Source: CAVPCZ01 sp963779225
GTDB lineage: Bacteria > Bacteroidota > Ignavibacteria > UBA10030 > UBA6906
Direction of reading: 5' to 3'
DNA: 64,000 nt
NCBI GenBank assembly: GCA_963779225.1
Contig: CAVZWW010000003.1
Coordinates: 3,689,815 to 3,753,814, forward strand
Each line of letters opens with the position of its first letter. The stretch's first letter is position 1. Shown here one piece after another: positions 17,147-26,096 of the stretch. The translations under genes were made by a program, and so were the position numbers. The notes below the pieces were generated by a model, which was not told the origin of the DNA, did no database searches, and was given only the letters and a program-made list of their open reading frames with translations.

Positions 17147-18275
17147 GGAGCGGGCAATGACAATTCTCTGAATTTCCGATGTCCCTTCGTAGATTTCGGT
17201 GACCTTGGCATCCCGCAGGTACCGTTCCACCAGGTATTCCTGCACATAACCGTACCCCCCGTGGATCTGAATGGCCTCCAGGGCGCTCTGAACAGCGACC
17301 TTTGAGGCATAGAGCTTGGCCATCGCCGCCGCCGGACCGTACGGCATGCCCCGAATCCTTCATCCAGGCGGCCCTGAGGACCAGATTGCGGGCCGCTTCG
17401 ACCTGCGTCGCCATATCCGCCACCTTGAACTGAATCGCCTGCAGCTCGGCGATCGGGCGCCCGAATGCCTTTCGCTCTTTGGCATATTTGACCGAAGCGT
17501 CGAGCGAGGCCTGTGCGATGCCCAGCGCCTGCGCAGCGATGCCGATTCTCCCGCCTTCCAGCGTTTTCATGGCGAATCTGAACCCGTCACCCTCTTTCCC
17601 TATCATATTGGCCACCGGGACACGGCAATCGGCAAACGACAAAGATACGGTGTCCGAGCTGCGGATCCCCAGCTTCTTCTCTTTCTTCGCAACCGCGAAA
17701 CCGGGCATCCCTTTCTCCAGAATGAACGTCCCGATCCCCTTCGACCCTTTTGACCGGTCCGTAGCCGCCATCACCAGAACCAGATCTGCCGTGGATCCGT
17801 TGGTGGTCCAATTCTTCATGCCATTCAGAACATACGCATCCCCGTCGAGGACTGCGCCGGTCCGCAGGTTCGAGGCATCGCTGCCTGCCTCGGGTTCGGA
17901 GAGAGCAAAAGCCCCGAGCTTCTTTCCCGATGCAAGATCGCGCAGATAGCGCTCCTTCTGATCCACACTGCCATACTCATTCAGACCGTAACAGACGAGG
18001 GAGTTGTTGACCGACATGATCACACCGCAGGAAGCGTCCACGCGGGATATCTCTTCGATCGCAAGGACGTAGCTCACGGTATCCAGGCCGATACCTCCCC
18101 ACTCTTCGGGGACCATCATGCCCATGAACCCGAGGGCCCCCAGCTCTTTTACCGCCTCGGTGGGAAACTCCGCAAGTTCATCACGGGACACCGAGCCGGG
18201 AGCAAGCTGCTCTTCGGCGAACTTGCGGGCGGTGTCACGGATCATCCGGTGAGTCTCGTTGAATTCGAATGTCAT
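17135..18275 (-). pseudogene. Acyl-CoA dehydrogenase, one frameshift near the C-terminus
   Basis: A flavin-dependent alpha,beta-dehydrogenation of acyl-CoA thioesters, about 380 residues when repaired. Visible motifs are MVPEEWGGIGLDTVSYVLAI, GAFALSEPEAGSDASNLRT (acyl-CoA dehydrogenase signature 1), NGMKNWTTNGSTADLVLVMA and YAKERKAFGRPIAELQAIQF. After a shift near 17345 come IHGGYGYVQEYLVERYLRDA and IYEGTSEIQRIVIARSLL with the catalytic Glu. It resembles short-chain/butyryl-CoA dehydrogenases. ATG 18275 has a weak GAG ribosome site. 3-hydroxyacyl-CoA dehydrogenase and thiolase lie upstream, giving a compact beta-oxidation or butyrate-type module. Confidence 0.9.
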
Positions 18276-18379
18276 CGTGTTCTCACTCTGCTAATGACTG
18301 CTGATACGGTCCGCGGTCGGACCCACGCGCGACACATGTGACTGCACTCTCTGTCTGGTGTCGGTCTTCCCATCTGATG

Positions 18380-19228
18380 TCAGTACACGAAGAATCCGCG
18401 GCCTGTCTTCTTTCCCAGATGACCGGCCGCAACCATTTTCTTGAGCAAAGGACAGGGGCGATATTTCGGATCACCCAGGCCTTCGTGCAACACGTCCAGG
18501 ATTGCCAGACAGACATCCAGCCCGATAAAATCCGCAAGTGTCAGGGGACCCATCGGATGGTTCATCCCCAGTTTCATAACCGTGTCCACCGCTTCCGGCG
18601 TGGCAACGCCCTCCATGACGCAGTAGATGGCTTCATTGAGCATCGGCATGAGAATCCGGTTGGCGACGAATCCCGGGTAGTCATTTACCTCCACTGCAAC
18701 CTTCTCCAATTTCGCACAGAGGGCAATGACGAGTGCAGTGGTTTCATCCGTGGTGGCGTAGCCGCGGATCACCTCCACCAGCTTCATCACGGGCACGGGA
18801 TTCATGAAGTGCATCCCGATAACCTGGCCCGGACGTTTTGTCACTGCGGCAAGTTCCGTGATGGAGATGGACGAAGTGTTCGATGCAAGGATCGTTTCGG
18901 GCCGGCATATGCCGTCGAGTGTCGTGAAGATCTGTTTCTTCACAGCCTTGTTCTCAGTCGCCGCTTCAACCACGAGCCCGGCTTCTGCTGCGGCTGAGAG
19001 ATCTTCGGCCGTACGGATTCGCGAAAGACTTTCCGACTTCTGTTGTTCGGTGAGCTGACCCTTTTTGACCTGCCGGTCGAAGTTCGCCCCTATGGTCCGG
19101 AGAGCTTTTTCGAGGAGGGGCTTTTGAAGGTCAAGAAGGAGTACGTTGAAACCGAACTGTGCAAAGGTGTGGGCGATGCCGTTGCCCATTGTCCCGGCAC
19201 CGACTACTGCGACCGTTTTAATGTCCAT
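18380..19228 (-). CDS. 3-hydroxyacyl-CoA (3-hydroxybutyryl-CoA) dehydrogenase
   Basis: A 282-residue NAD-dependent enzyme oxidising 3-hydroxyacyl-CoA. The N-terminal Rossmann motif is VAVVGAGTMGNGIAHTFAQF. Further motifs are VVEAATENKAVKKQIF, ILASNTSSISITELAA, IGMHFMNPVPVMKLVEVIRG with the catalytic His, and the C-terminal dimerisation domain with MNHPMGPLTLADFIGLDVC and HLGKKTGRGFFVY. The length equals the stand-alone Hbd/PaaH type. AAAGGAG lies 6 bases before ATG 19228. It follows the thiolase gene by 141 bp in the same direction and precedes the acyl-CoA dehydrogenase. Confidence 0.94.
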   Translation of the reverse strand: MDIKTVAVVGAGTMGNGIAHTFAQFGFNVLLLDLQKPLLEKALRTIGANFDRQVKKGQLTEQQKSESLSRIRTAEDLSAAAEAGLVVEAATENKAVKKQIFTTLDGICRPETILASNTSSISITELAAVTKRPGQVIGMHFMNPVPVMKLVEVIRGYATTDETTALVIALCAKLEKVAVEVNDYPGFVANRILMPMLNEAIYCVMEGVATPEAVDTVMKLGMNHPMGPLTLADFIGLDVCLAILDVLHEGLGDPKYRPCPLLKKMVAAGHLGKKTGRGFFVY

Positions 19229-19369
19229 GAGGGCTCCTTTTACCTGATCCCGTTTTCTTGCACAGCACCTTGAATCCCAGAGAGCAGGAATTCCTGCGGC
19301 AGGAGGCTGGACCTCTTACTCCCGCCGATATGTCGCACTCGAGGTGAATGACCCGAAGACGCGAGACCG

Positions 19370-20551
19370 TTATGTCATCCGTTCCACGATCACGGCACTG
19401 GCCTCACCTCCGCCGATGCAGAGTGTCGCAAGGCCCAGCCGCTTGTTCTGCTGTTCCATTGCATGCAACAGGGTTACCAGCACGCGTGCTCCCGAAGCAC
19501 CGATCGGATGCCCGAGCGCAATCGCTCCACCGTTGACATTCACCTTCTCGACGGGAACACCCGCCTTCGCGTTCACCGCCAGCGTGACAACGGCAAATGC
19601 CTCGTTGATTTCAAAGAGGTCGATGTCGCTTAATGCGAGCCCGGCCTTTGCCAGCACCCTGCTGATTGCGTCCGCGGGAGCAGTGGTGAACCACTCGGGC
19701 GCCTGTGCAAATGACGACTGCGCAAGAATTTTCGCCAGCGGTTTCACACCGAGTTCTTTCGCCTTTGCCCCCGACATCACCACGACCGCGGCGGCGCCGT
19801 CGCTGATCTTGGAGGCGTTGGCCGCGGTGATGGTCCCGTCTTTGGTGAAGGCCGGTTTCAGGGAAGGGATCTTGTCGAAGTTGGTTTTCTTGACATCCTC
19901 GTCTTCCGTAACGGTCGTAACATCGTTCCCTTTCCCCTTGATTTCCACGGGAACGATTTCCCTGGTGAATCTGCCCGTACGCTGCGACTCCTGCGCGCGC
20001 TTGTAGCTCAGAATCGCATATTCATCCTGGGCCGTACGCGGGATGTTGCATTCACGTGCGCACAACTCCCCCGCATTCCCCATCAGGTAGTTGTTGTAGA
20101 CATCCAGCAAACCGTCTTTGATGAGGACGTCAACAAGTTCTGTGTTACCCATGCGGAGGCCGGTGCGCCCTTTTTCGAGGAGGAAGGGGGCATTGGACAT
20201 GCTTTCCATTCCTCCGGCAACCACGACGTGCGCGTCGCCCGCAAGGATCGCCTGCGCAGCCAGCATCACGGCCTTCAGCCCGGATCCGCATACCTTGTTG
20301 ATGGTCATGCACTGGACGGAAGGAGGGAGACCACCGAAAATCGCCGCCTGGCGGGCCGGAGCCTGCCCGACACCGGCCGAGAGGACGTTGCCCATGATCA
20401 CCTCGTCCACCTGTTCGGGCTTCAACCCCGCACGAAGAAGCGCTTCCCGGATGACGATGGCCCCCAGCCGGGGAGCCGGCAATGAACTGAGGGAGCCGAG
20501 AAAACTCCCGATGGGCGTGCGGCAGGCCGATGCGATTACGACGTCGTTCAT
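19370..20551 (-). CDS. Acetyl-CoA C-acetyltransferase (thiolase)
   Basis: A 393-residue thiolase. The nucleophilic Cys is in INKVCGSGLKAVMLA, then VVVAGGMESMSNAP, INEAFAVVTLA, the His in NVNGGAIALGHPIGASGAR and the second Cys in ATLCIGGGEASAVIVE. Length and motifs fit the biosynthetic/degradative acetyl-CoA acetyltransferases. ATG 20551 is preceded by CGGAG at the right distance. It is probably the first gene of the leftward acyl-CoA module. The direction of flux (beta-oxidation or butyrate/PHB-type synthesis) cannot be told from sequence. Confidence 0.94.
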   Translation of the reverse strand: MNDVVIASACRTPIGSFLGSLSSLPAPRLGAIVIREALLRAGLKPEQVDEVIMGNVLSAGVGQAPARQAAIFGGLPPSVQCMTINKVCGSGLKAVMLAAQAILAGDAHVVVAGGMESMSNAPFLLEKGRTGLRMGNTELVDVLIKDGLLDVYNNYLMGNAGELCARECNIPRTAQDEYAILSYKRAQESQRTGRFTREIVPVEIKGKGNDVTTVTEDEDVKKTNFDKIPSLKPAFTKDGTITAANASKISDGAAAVVVMSGAKAKELGVKPLAKILAQSSFAQAPEWFTTAPADAISRVLAKAGLALSDIDLFEINEAFAVVTLAVNAKAGVPVEKVNVNGGAIALGHPIGASGARVLVTLLHAMEQQNKRLGLATLCIGGGEASAVIVERMT

Positions 20552-21327
20552 GCGATCTCCGGGGGAAGAAGCTCTGAGCAGATAGGACTCCGGTCTTATG
20601 ACCGAATGCTTCGATAACTCGTTACGCACAGCGTCCGATGATAGTCATGACGCCGGTCTGATTCCCGAGTTAGCAGTGAGAGTATGGTACTGGAAAGATG
20701 AAATAAAGGCAAGTTGGACCGGAGTTGGTTAAGCGCCTTCCTTGCGTCCCGACAAGCCCTAGGCAGCATGTTGCAGAACGCGGAGCACGGCGATATGTGA
20801 CCATGTCGAGAATACGTGATCAAGAATGTGGTAGAAAATCATGATGTGGTGTCCCGCATTGGATATTTAAGTCGCCATATGGCTACTGTTGTAGCCAATA
20901 AATGGAATGACTACGGCATTGTCAAGGTGTTCCAAGATCTGGTTGTGCTTGTCCCTGTTCAAGACTTCACCCACCTGCGAAATTGTGAATGCGAGCCGAA
21001 ATCGCTACTCAGGATCTCGCCTGGAGGGCGAGATCGCGAATCTCAAGATTGAGTTCGTTCAGATCATTCTGGACGAGGGGCGCCGCTGCCCCGCACCAAC
21101 AGAAGGCGTCCCAAAGGCGCCTTCTGCGTTTCCAGGGAAAGGGTCGGACACCGGAAATTGGCTGGGGTTTGGCTGGAATCGGGGGATAGTGCACTTAGAG
21201 GAATATGCTACTCAGAGCGTAGCGACGCATTACATGGCCCTTTGAACGCAAATCCCTCCGTGTGATCTGCGTTCATCTACAGCAGACGGAGAATTTGAAG
21301 AGATAGTCTTCAGCTGTCGAACTCGGT
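20552..21327. other. 776-bp spacer with two hairpins and a possible gene relic
   Basis: No intact gene is seen. Two clear stem-loops occur: GATCTCGCC/GGCGAGATC around 21015-21037 and AGAAGGCG/CGCCTTCT around 21102-21128. On the plus strand near 20925-20975 the translation KVFQDLVV...DFTHL resembles the start of the short four-helix-bundle (S23-like) proteins, then degenerates, so this may be a relic. It lies between divergent-looking ends: thiolase start on one side and rho stop on the other. Confidence 0.4.
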
Positions 21328-22581
21328 CTAGCTGCTCATCGACCGCAGGAATTCCTTGTTGGTCTTCGTCCCGCGCATTTTCTCCTGCATGAACTCCATG
21401 GCGTCAACCGTGTTCATCTCCGCCAGGATCTTGCGCAGAATCCAGATGCGGTTCAAATCATCCGCATCGATCAACAGCTCTTCCTTGCGGGTCCCGGAGC
21501 GGTTGACGTCGATCGCGGGGAAGATTCTCCGGTCGCTCAGCTTCCGGTCGAGAACGATTTCCATGTTGCCCGTACCCTTGAACTCTTCGAAGATCACCTC
21601 GTCCATGCGGCTGCCGGTTTCCACCAGCGCCGTCGCAACGATCGTGAGGCTTCCGCCTTCTTCGATATTCCGGGCCGCTCCGAAAAACCGTTTCGGTTTG
21701 TGCAGCGCGTTCGCGTCCACACCGCCCGAGAGGATCTTTCCCGAATGCGGAACAACAGTGTTGTGTGCGCGTGCGAGACGGGTGATGCTGTCCAGCAGAA
21801 TCACCACATGGCGTCCGGCCTCCACCAGCCGCTTGGCCTTCTCCAGCACCATGTCCGATACCTGAACGTGACGCTCCGGCGGTTCGTCGAACGTGGAACT
21901 CACCACCTCGGCATTCACCGACCGCTCCATGTCCGTCACCTCTTCCGGACGCTCATCGATCAGCAGGACGATCAGCTTGACTTCCGGATGGTTCCGGGAA
22001 ATGCTGTTGGCGATCTTCTGGAGGATGATGGTCTTGCCGGCTTTGGGGGGCGAAACGATCATGCCGCGCTGCCCCTTGCCGATGGGCGTGAGCAGATCCA
22101 TGATGCGCATGGAATACTCGCCGGGCGCGGTCTCCAGCTTCAGCGCGGAGTTTGCATACAACGGCGTCAGGTTGTCGAACAGAACCCGCTCCCGGATCAC
22201 ATCCGGGTTTTCGTCGTTCACCGCCTCGACGCGCAGCAGGGCGAAGAACCGCTCACCCTCCTTCGGCGGACGTACCTGTCCGCTTACCGAATCGCCGGTC
22301 CGAAGGTTGAACTTCTTGATCTGCGACGGGGAAACGTAAATATCGTCCGGTGAGGGGAGATAGTTATAGTCGACGGAACGGAGGAACCCGTATCCGTCCG
22401 GAAGGACCTCCAGCACGCCGCGGCTGAATGTCATTCCGCCGGCCTCTGTCTGCCCTTCGAGAATTTTGAAGATCAACTCCTGCTTGCGGAGGTCGCTGTA
22501 GCCGGAGATGTTCAGATCTTTCGCGATCTGGTTGAGCTCTGCGATCTTCTTGGACTTGAGCTCCGAAATGTCCATTGCCAT
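21328..22581 (-). CDS. rho: Transcription termination factor Rho
   Basis: A 417-residue hexameric RNA-dependent ATPase. The N-terminal Rho_N domain starts MAMDISELKSKKIAELNQIA. The RNA-binding fold shows GVLEVLPDGYGFLRS, YVSPSQIKKFNLRTGDSVSG and RPPKEGERFFALLRVEAVN. The ATPase core has IVSPPKAGKTIILQKIA (Walker A), LIVLLIDERPEEVTDM (Walker B), SITRLARAHNT and SGGVDANALHKPKRFFGAAR. The length is near the E. coli enzyme; it lacks the long N-terminal insertion found in many Bacteroidota. A leader of about 160 bases separates it from its promoter, room for autoregulation. Confidence 0.97.
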   Translation of the reverse strand: MAMDISELKSKKIAELNQIAKDLNISGYSDLRKQELIFKILEGQTEAGGMTFSRGVLEVLPDGYGFLRSVDYNYLPSPDDIYVSPSQIKKFNLRTGDSVSGQVRPPKEGERFFALLRVEAVNDENPDVIRERVLFDNLTPLYANSALKLETAPGEYSMRIMDLLTPIGKGQRGMIVSPPKAGKTIILQKIANSISRNHPEVKLIVLLIDERPEEVTDMERSVNAEVVSSTFDEPPERHVQVSDMVLEKAKRLVEAGRHVVILLDSITRLARAHNTVVPHSGKILSGGVDANALHKPKRFFGAARNIEEGGSLTIVATALVETGSRMDEVIFEEFKGTGNMEIVLDRKLSDRRIFPAIDVNRSGTRKEELLIDADDLNRIWILRKILAEMNTVDAMEFMQEKMRGTKTNKEFLRSMSS

Positions 22582-22750
22582 GGATGTACAACCTCAGGTG
22601 ATGTGAGAAAGAAAGAGTTGCAGTGGCATCGTCATACCCCACAAAACGCAGTCAGACGCCTGGGGAACAATAAGGGATGTCGGTTGGACGTGTAAATGAG
22701 ATTAGACGATGTGAGAAACACGTGGCAAATCGAGATGCAAACCCTTGAAA

Positions 22751-22779
22751 AATATAGAGTATTTCAAGAGAATTGTCAA
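22751..22779 (-). promoter_or_regulatory. Sigma70-type promoter for rho
   Basis: Minus strand TTGACA (22774-22779), a 17-base spacer and TATATT (22751-22756). The -35 box contains the TGA stop codon of folC. Predicted transcription starts near 22744, leaving a leader of about 160 bases before the rho ATG. Confidence 0.65.
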
Positions 22780-24089
22780 GTACTTTTCTCAAGATACGAC
22801 AGCGCTTCACCTGCGACATAATGTGAACCGGTAATAAGTATACGGGCACGTCCGGTCAGGGTTTCAGAACCGGCCAGAAGAAGCGCCTTCCGTACTCCGG
22901 CAGAAACGCGCGGGCCGAGAATTGCATGAATACCCATCTTTTTTGCCGCTTTTCTTACCTCTACGGCCGGAAGAGAACGGCCTATTCCAGGAGCCACGGC
23001 AACAATCGTTGGATTGAGGCGCGACAATTCAGAGAGCATCGCCCCGGCGTCCTTGTCTTTCATCACCCCGAAGACAACGACCGGGCAGCGTATTCCTCTT
23101 TCGTTCAGCGAACGGACGAGAGTCTGCATTCCTGCCGGATTGTGCGCAACATCAATCAGGAAGCTTCCGGTAGATGTCCTCAACTCCTCCATTCGTGCCC
23201 GGAGTCCGGTGTGCCTGCAAACCCGTTTCAAGCCATCCTCGATGTGCCCCGAAGTAATCCGCTGAAGCTTCCCCCTGCCTCGAAGCACCTGCAGCGTTGC
23301 AACCGCCAGCGAGGCATTGACAACCTGATGCTCGCCCGGCAGCCCCAGCAACAAAGGTCCGACCGAAAGGTTTTGTCCGTTCATCTTCACCAGGCTGCGA
23401 CCGGCGCGTCCCCCTGATACCGTGGGCGCCACAACATCCTTGCTCATGAAGATCCGCGTCTTCCGGCGTGCTGCGGTACGACTGAAAACCTGAAGCACGC
23501 CGGGTTCCCCGGCTGAAGTGACAACCGGAATCCCCTTCTTGATGATCCCCGCTTTCTCCCGCGCGATCGCTTTGAGTGTCGTCCCCAGAAATTCAGTGTG
23601 TTCCAGCCCCACATTCGTGATAACGCTGACAAGCGGGCGGAGAGTGTTCGTCGCATCCAGCCGTCCACCCAGTCCGGTTTCAATAACGGCAATATCCACC
23701 TCTTCATCGGCAAAGTACTGGAATGCAATACAGGTTGTCGCCTCAAAGAAGGTGGCCTGGACGGCCTCTACCGAGGGACGGAATGCACTCGCGTACGCAA
23801 CGAGCCGTTTCTCCGGGATCTCGACCCCGTTGATGCGAATCCGCTCGGTAAACCGGACCAGGTGAGGGGATGTGTAGAGGCCCACGCGGTAGCCTGCCTC
23901 CTGAAGGATGGAGGCCAGGAAAGAGGAGGTCGATCCCTTGCCGTTTGTGCCCGCAATGTGGAGAGATGGAAAGTGCCGTTCAGGATGTCCGGCCTCGCGA
24001 AGGAGGGTGCGAATGTTCCGGAGCCCGAACTTCATGCCGCGGTACTGCAGGCCGTAGAGCCAGCGGAGAGTTGAAGTATATGAGCTCAT
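22776..24089 (-). CDS. folC: Folylpolyglutamate synthase/dihydrofolate synthase
   Basis: A 437-residue Mur-ligase-type enzyme adding glutamate to folates, and probably to dihydropteroate. The ATP loop is HIAGTNGKGSTSSFLASILQ. Further motifs are VGLYTSPHLVRFTERIRING, VDIAVIETGLGGRLDATN, VITNVGLEHTEFLG, AREKAGIIKKGIPVV, FLIDVAHNPAGMQTLV and the C-terminal ILITGSHYVAGEAL. The start used is ATG 24089 (MSSYTSTLRWLYGLQ); an in-frame TTG at 24107 is possible, and neither has a clear ribosome site. It lies 102 bp after pyrD and its stop codon overlaps the -35 of the rho promoter. Confidence 0.94.
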   Translation of the reverse strand: MSSYTSTLRWLYGLQYRGMKFGLRNIRTLLREAGHPERHFPSLHIAGTNGKGSTSSFLASILQEAGYRVGLYTSPHLVRFTERIRINGVEIPEKRLVAYASAFRPSVEAVQATFFEATTCIAFQYFADEEVDIAVIETGLGGRLDATNTLRPLVSVITNVGLEHTEFLGTTLKAIAREKAGIIKKGIPVVTSAGEPGVLQVFSRTAARRKTRIFMSKDVVAPTVSGGRAGRSLVKMNGQNLSVGPLLLGLPGEHQVVNASLAVATLQVLRGRGKLQRITSGHIEDGLKRVCRHTGLRARMEELRTSTGSFLIDVAHNPAGMQTLVRSLNERGIRCPVVVFGVMKDKDAGAMLSELSRLNPTIVAVAPGIGRSLPAVEVRKAAKKMGIHAILGPRVSAGVRKALLLAGSETLTGRARILITGSHYVAGEALSYLEKST

Positions 24090-24191
24090 AGAGGTGGCCG
24101 GGGTCAACAGAGGGATGCCAACCGCTCAGTCGGGCATATGGGGTATATCGTGGACACGGAACATCACAGCACAATCGGACCGGGCCGGAGG

Positions 24192-25136
24192 CTACAGCCA
24201 GCTGTCCACTACCGAGACACCTGCGCGGGCGTCGAGCGCCCCGACAAGCGCCTGCATATCCGGAATCCCCTGCCCGTCACACCAGCGGCTCATACCTTCG
24301 GCGATATTCATGCCGGCCGCCGGATCGACAAAATTCGCCGTGCCCACCTGAACAGCGGTTGCACCGGCAAGAAGAAATTCGATCGCATCCGTTGCGTTGA
24401 CGATCCCCCCGATACCGATCACCGGAATCTTCACCGCCCGGGCGGTTTCATAGACCTTTGCAAGGGCGACAGGTTTGATGGCCGGACCCGACAGACCACC
24501 GGTTACCGTGGACAACATCGGTTTGCGGGTCTTGGCGTTTATTGCCATCCCGATGAGCGTGTTGATCACCGAAACCCCATCCGCACCGGCATCTTCCACC
24601 GCCCGGGCGAATTCCGATATGTGCGTCACGTTCGGCGTCAACTTGATGAGGAGCGGCTTGCGTGTGCGGGCACGCAGCCTGCGGGTGATCTCCGCCGTCA
24701 TCGGGCAGCTGGTGCCGAAGCTGAGTCCGCCTTCTTTGACGTTCGGACAGGAGACGTTGATCTCGTATCCGTCGACACCCTCTTCCGCCTCCAGAATGTC
24801 CAGCACAGCCACATATTCGTCCATCGTGCTGGCAGCAATGTTGACGATGACCGTTGTATCGATGCTGCGCAGGAAGGGAAGTTTTTCTTTGACAAACCGG
24901 TGCACGCCGATGTTGGCGAGCCCGATCGAGTTGAGCATACCGGCGGCGGTCTCCACAATGCGGGGCGGAGGGTTGCCGTCACGGGGCTTGAGCGAGAGGG
25001 ATTTTGTGATGATGCCGCCGAGTTTCGTGACGTCGGCCATTTCCGTGCAGTCGTCGCCGTATCCATACGTGCCCGAAGCCACGAGGACGCGGTTCTTGAA
25101 AGTCACTCCGGCGATGCTGAATTGTGCGTGTGCCAT
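24192..25136 (-). CDS. pyrD: Dihydroorotate dehydrogenase, class 1B catalytic subunit
   Basis: A 314-residue FMN enzyme of pyrimidine synthesis. Motifs: VLVASGTYGYGDDC, TKSLSLKPRDGNPPPRIVET, MLNSIGLANIGVHRFV, YEINVSCPNVKEGG with the active-site Cys, LLIKLTPNVTHISEFA, GLSGPAIKPVALAKV, VIGIGGIVNATDAIEFLLAG and AVQVGTANFVDP. Cys rather than Ser as base, and the pyrK-type gene 186 bp upstream, mark the NAD-linked class 1B heterotetramer. ATG 25136 is the natural start from homology; the ribosome site is weak. Confidence 0.95.
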   Translation of the reverse strand: MAHAQFSIAGVTFKNRVLVASGTYGYGDDCTEMADVTKLGGIITKSLSLKPRDGNPPPRIVETAAGMLNSIGLANIGVHRFVKEKLPFLRSIDTTVIVNIAASTMDEYVAVLDILEAEEGVDGYEINVSCPNVKEGGLSFGTSCPMTAEITRRLRARTRKPLLIKLTPNVTHISEFARAVEDAGADGVSVINTLIGMAINAKTRKPMLSTVTGGLSGPAIKPVALAKVYETARAVKIPVIGIGGIVNATDAIEFLLAGATAVQVGTANFVDPAAGMNIAEGMSRWCDGQGIPDMQALVGALDARAGVSVVDSWL

Positions 25137-25322
25137 AGGTAAGGATTGGTAGTATAGCGTATTGGGAACTCACTCACGCGAAGATCATGCGAAGTATGGG
25201 CTCCACCATCATCCTGTGACTCCGTACAGCTCCAGGCTTGAGGTTCACTTCGCCCGCACGATCCCATTTTTTAATGACAGGCTACCCAGGTTCACGAGAT
25301 ACAGAATTCCACGATGTTTGTG

Positions 25323-26096
25323 CTACAGCCGGATTGACCGGACGTCAAACGTCGGCCCGTCCTTGCACATCAACGCGTATTTCTTCTCTGCATCGACGAG
25401 CTCCACCGGGCATCCCTGACATATCCCGATGCCACATGCCATCGCCCCCTCAAGGGAGACTTCGCACGGAAGGTTTGCGCGAAGCGCCAGCGCAGCGAGG
25501 GATCGCAACATCGCGGTTGGACCGCACGCTAACAGTTTCGGGCGTGCCGGCGACAACTCAGCCAGAAGTTTTGCGGCAAGATCTACAACGGTTCCGTGAA
25601 AGCCACGGCTTCCATCGTCTGTTGCGACATGGACATTTTCGAGGTGATCTGTCAGAAGCTGCTCTGACGTGCGACCCCCGAGGATGGTCAGTATCTTTTT
25701 GCCGCCGGCCTGCAGCGCGCGGGTGGCAAGCGGCATGGGTGCAATGCCCAGCCCTCCAGCTATCAATACGCCGGTATCGAAATCTTTGTCTTCAAGATGA
25801 TAGGGCACTCCGAGCGGTCCGAGCACGTCCAGCATCCCCCCCCGTGTTGTCTGCGCCAGCACGGCGGTCCCCTTCCCCACGATGTTGAAGATAATCTCCA
25901 CGCGATCATCTTCGACATAATAGGCACTGAAGGGTCTTCTCAGAAGCGGGTCACACCCTTCACCCACGCGGACGTTCAGAAACTGTCCGGCACGGATGTT
26001 TCCGGCAATCGCCGGCGCGGTGAAGCCGATCACGTAGATGTTCTGCGCAACAGCGCGGATGTCAACCACAGGATAACGTCCGGGGGGTACTACCAT
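25323..26096 (-). CDS. pyrK: Dihydroorotate dehydrogenase electron-transfer subunit
   Basis: A 257-residue ferredoxin-reductase-type protein carrying FAD and a [2Fe-2S] cluster that passes electrons from dihydroorotate dehydrogenase to NAD. The FAD-binding motif is CDPLLRRPFSAYYVE. NAD-side motifs are VLIAGGLGIAPMPLATRAL and KLLACGPTAML. The cluster ligands lie in EGAMACGIGICQGCPVELV and YALMCKDGPTFDV (four Cys). The start overlaps the last 7 bases of the TPR-lipoprotein gene, so expression is probably linked. Its partner pyrD follows. Confidence 0.95.
   Translation of the reverse strand: MVVPPGRYPVVDIRAVAQNIYVIGFTAPAIAGNIRAGQFLNVRVGEGCDPLLRRPFSAYYVEDDRVEIIFNIVGKGTAVLAQTTRGGMLDVLGPLGVPYHLEDKDFDTGVLIAGGLGIAPMPLATRALQAGGKKILTILGGRTSEQLLTDHLENVHVATDDGSRGFHGTVVDLAAKLLAELSPARPKLLACGPTAMLRSLAALALRANLPCEVSLEGAMACGIGICQGCPVELVDAEKKYALMCKDGPTFDVRSIRL

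Noticed and set aside
24138..25142. 334-codon plus-strand open frame opposite pyrD
   Set aside because: Mirror frame of a conserved gene; His/Arg/Gly-rich composition is typical of antisense shadows in GC-rich DNA.
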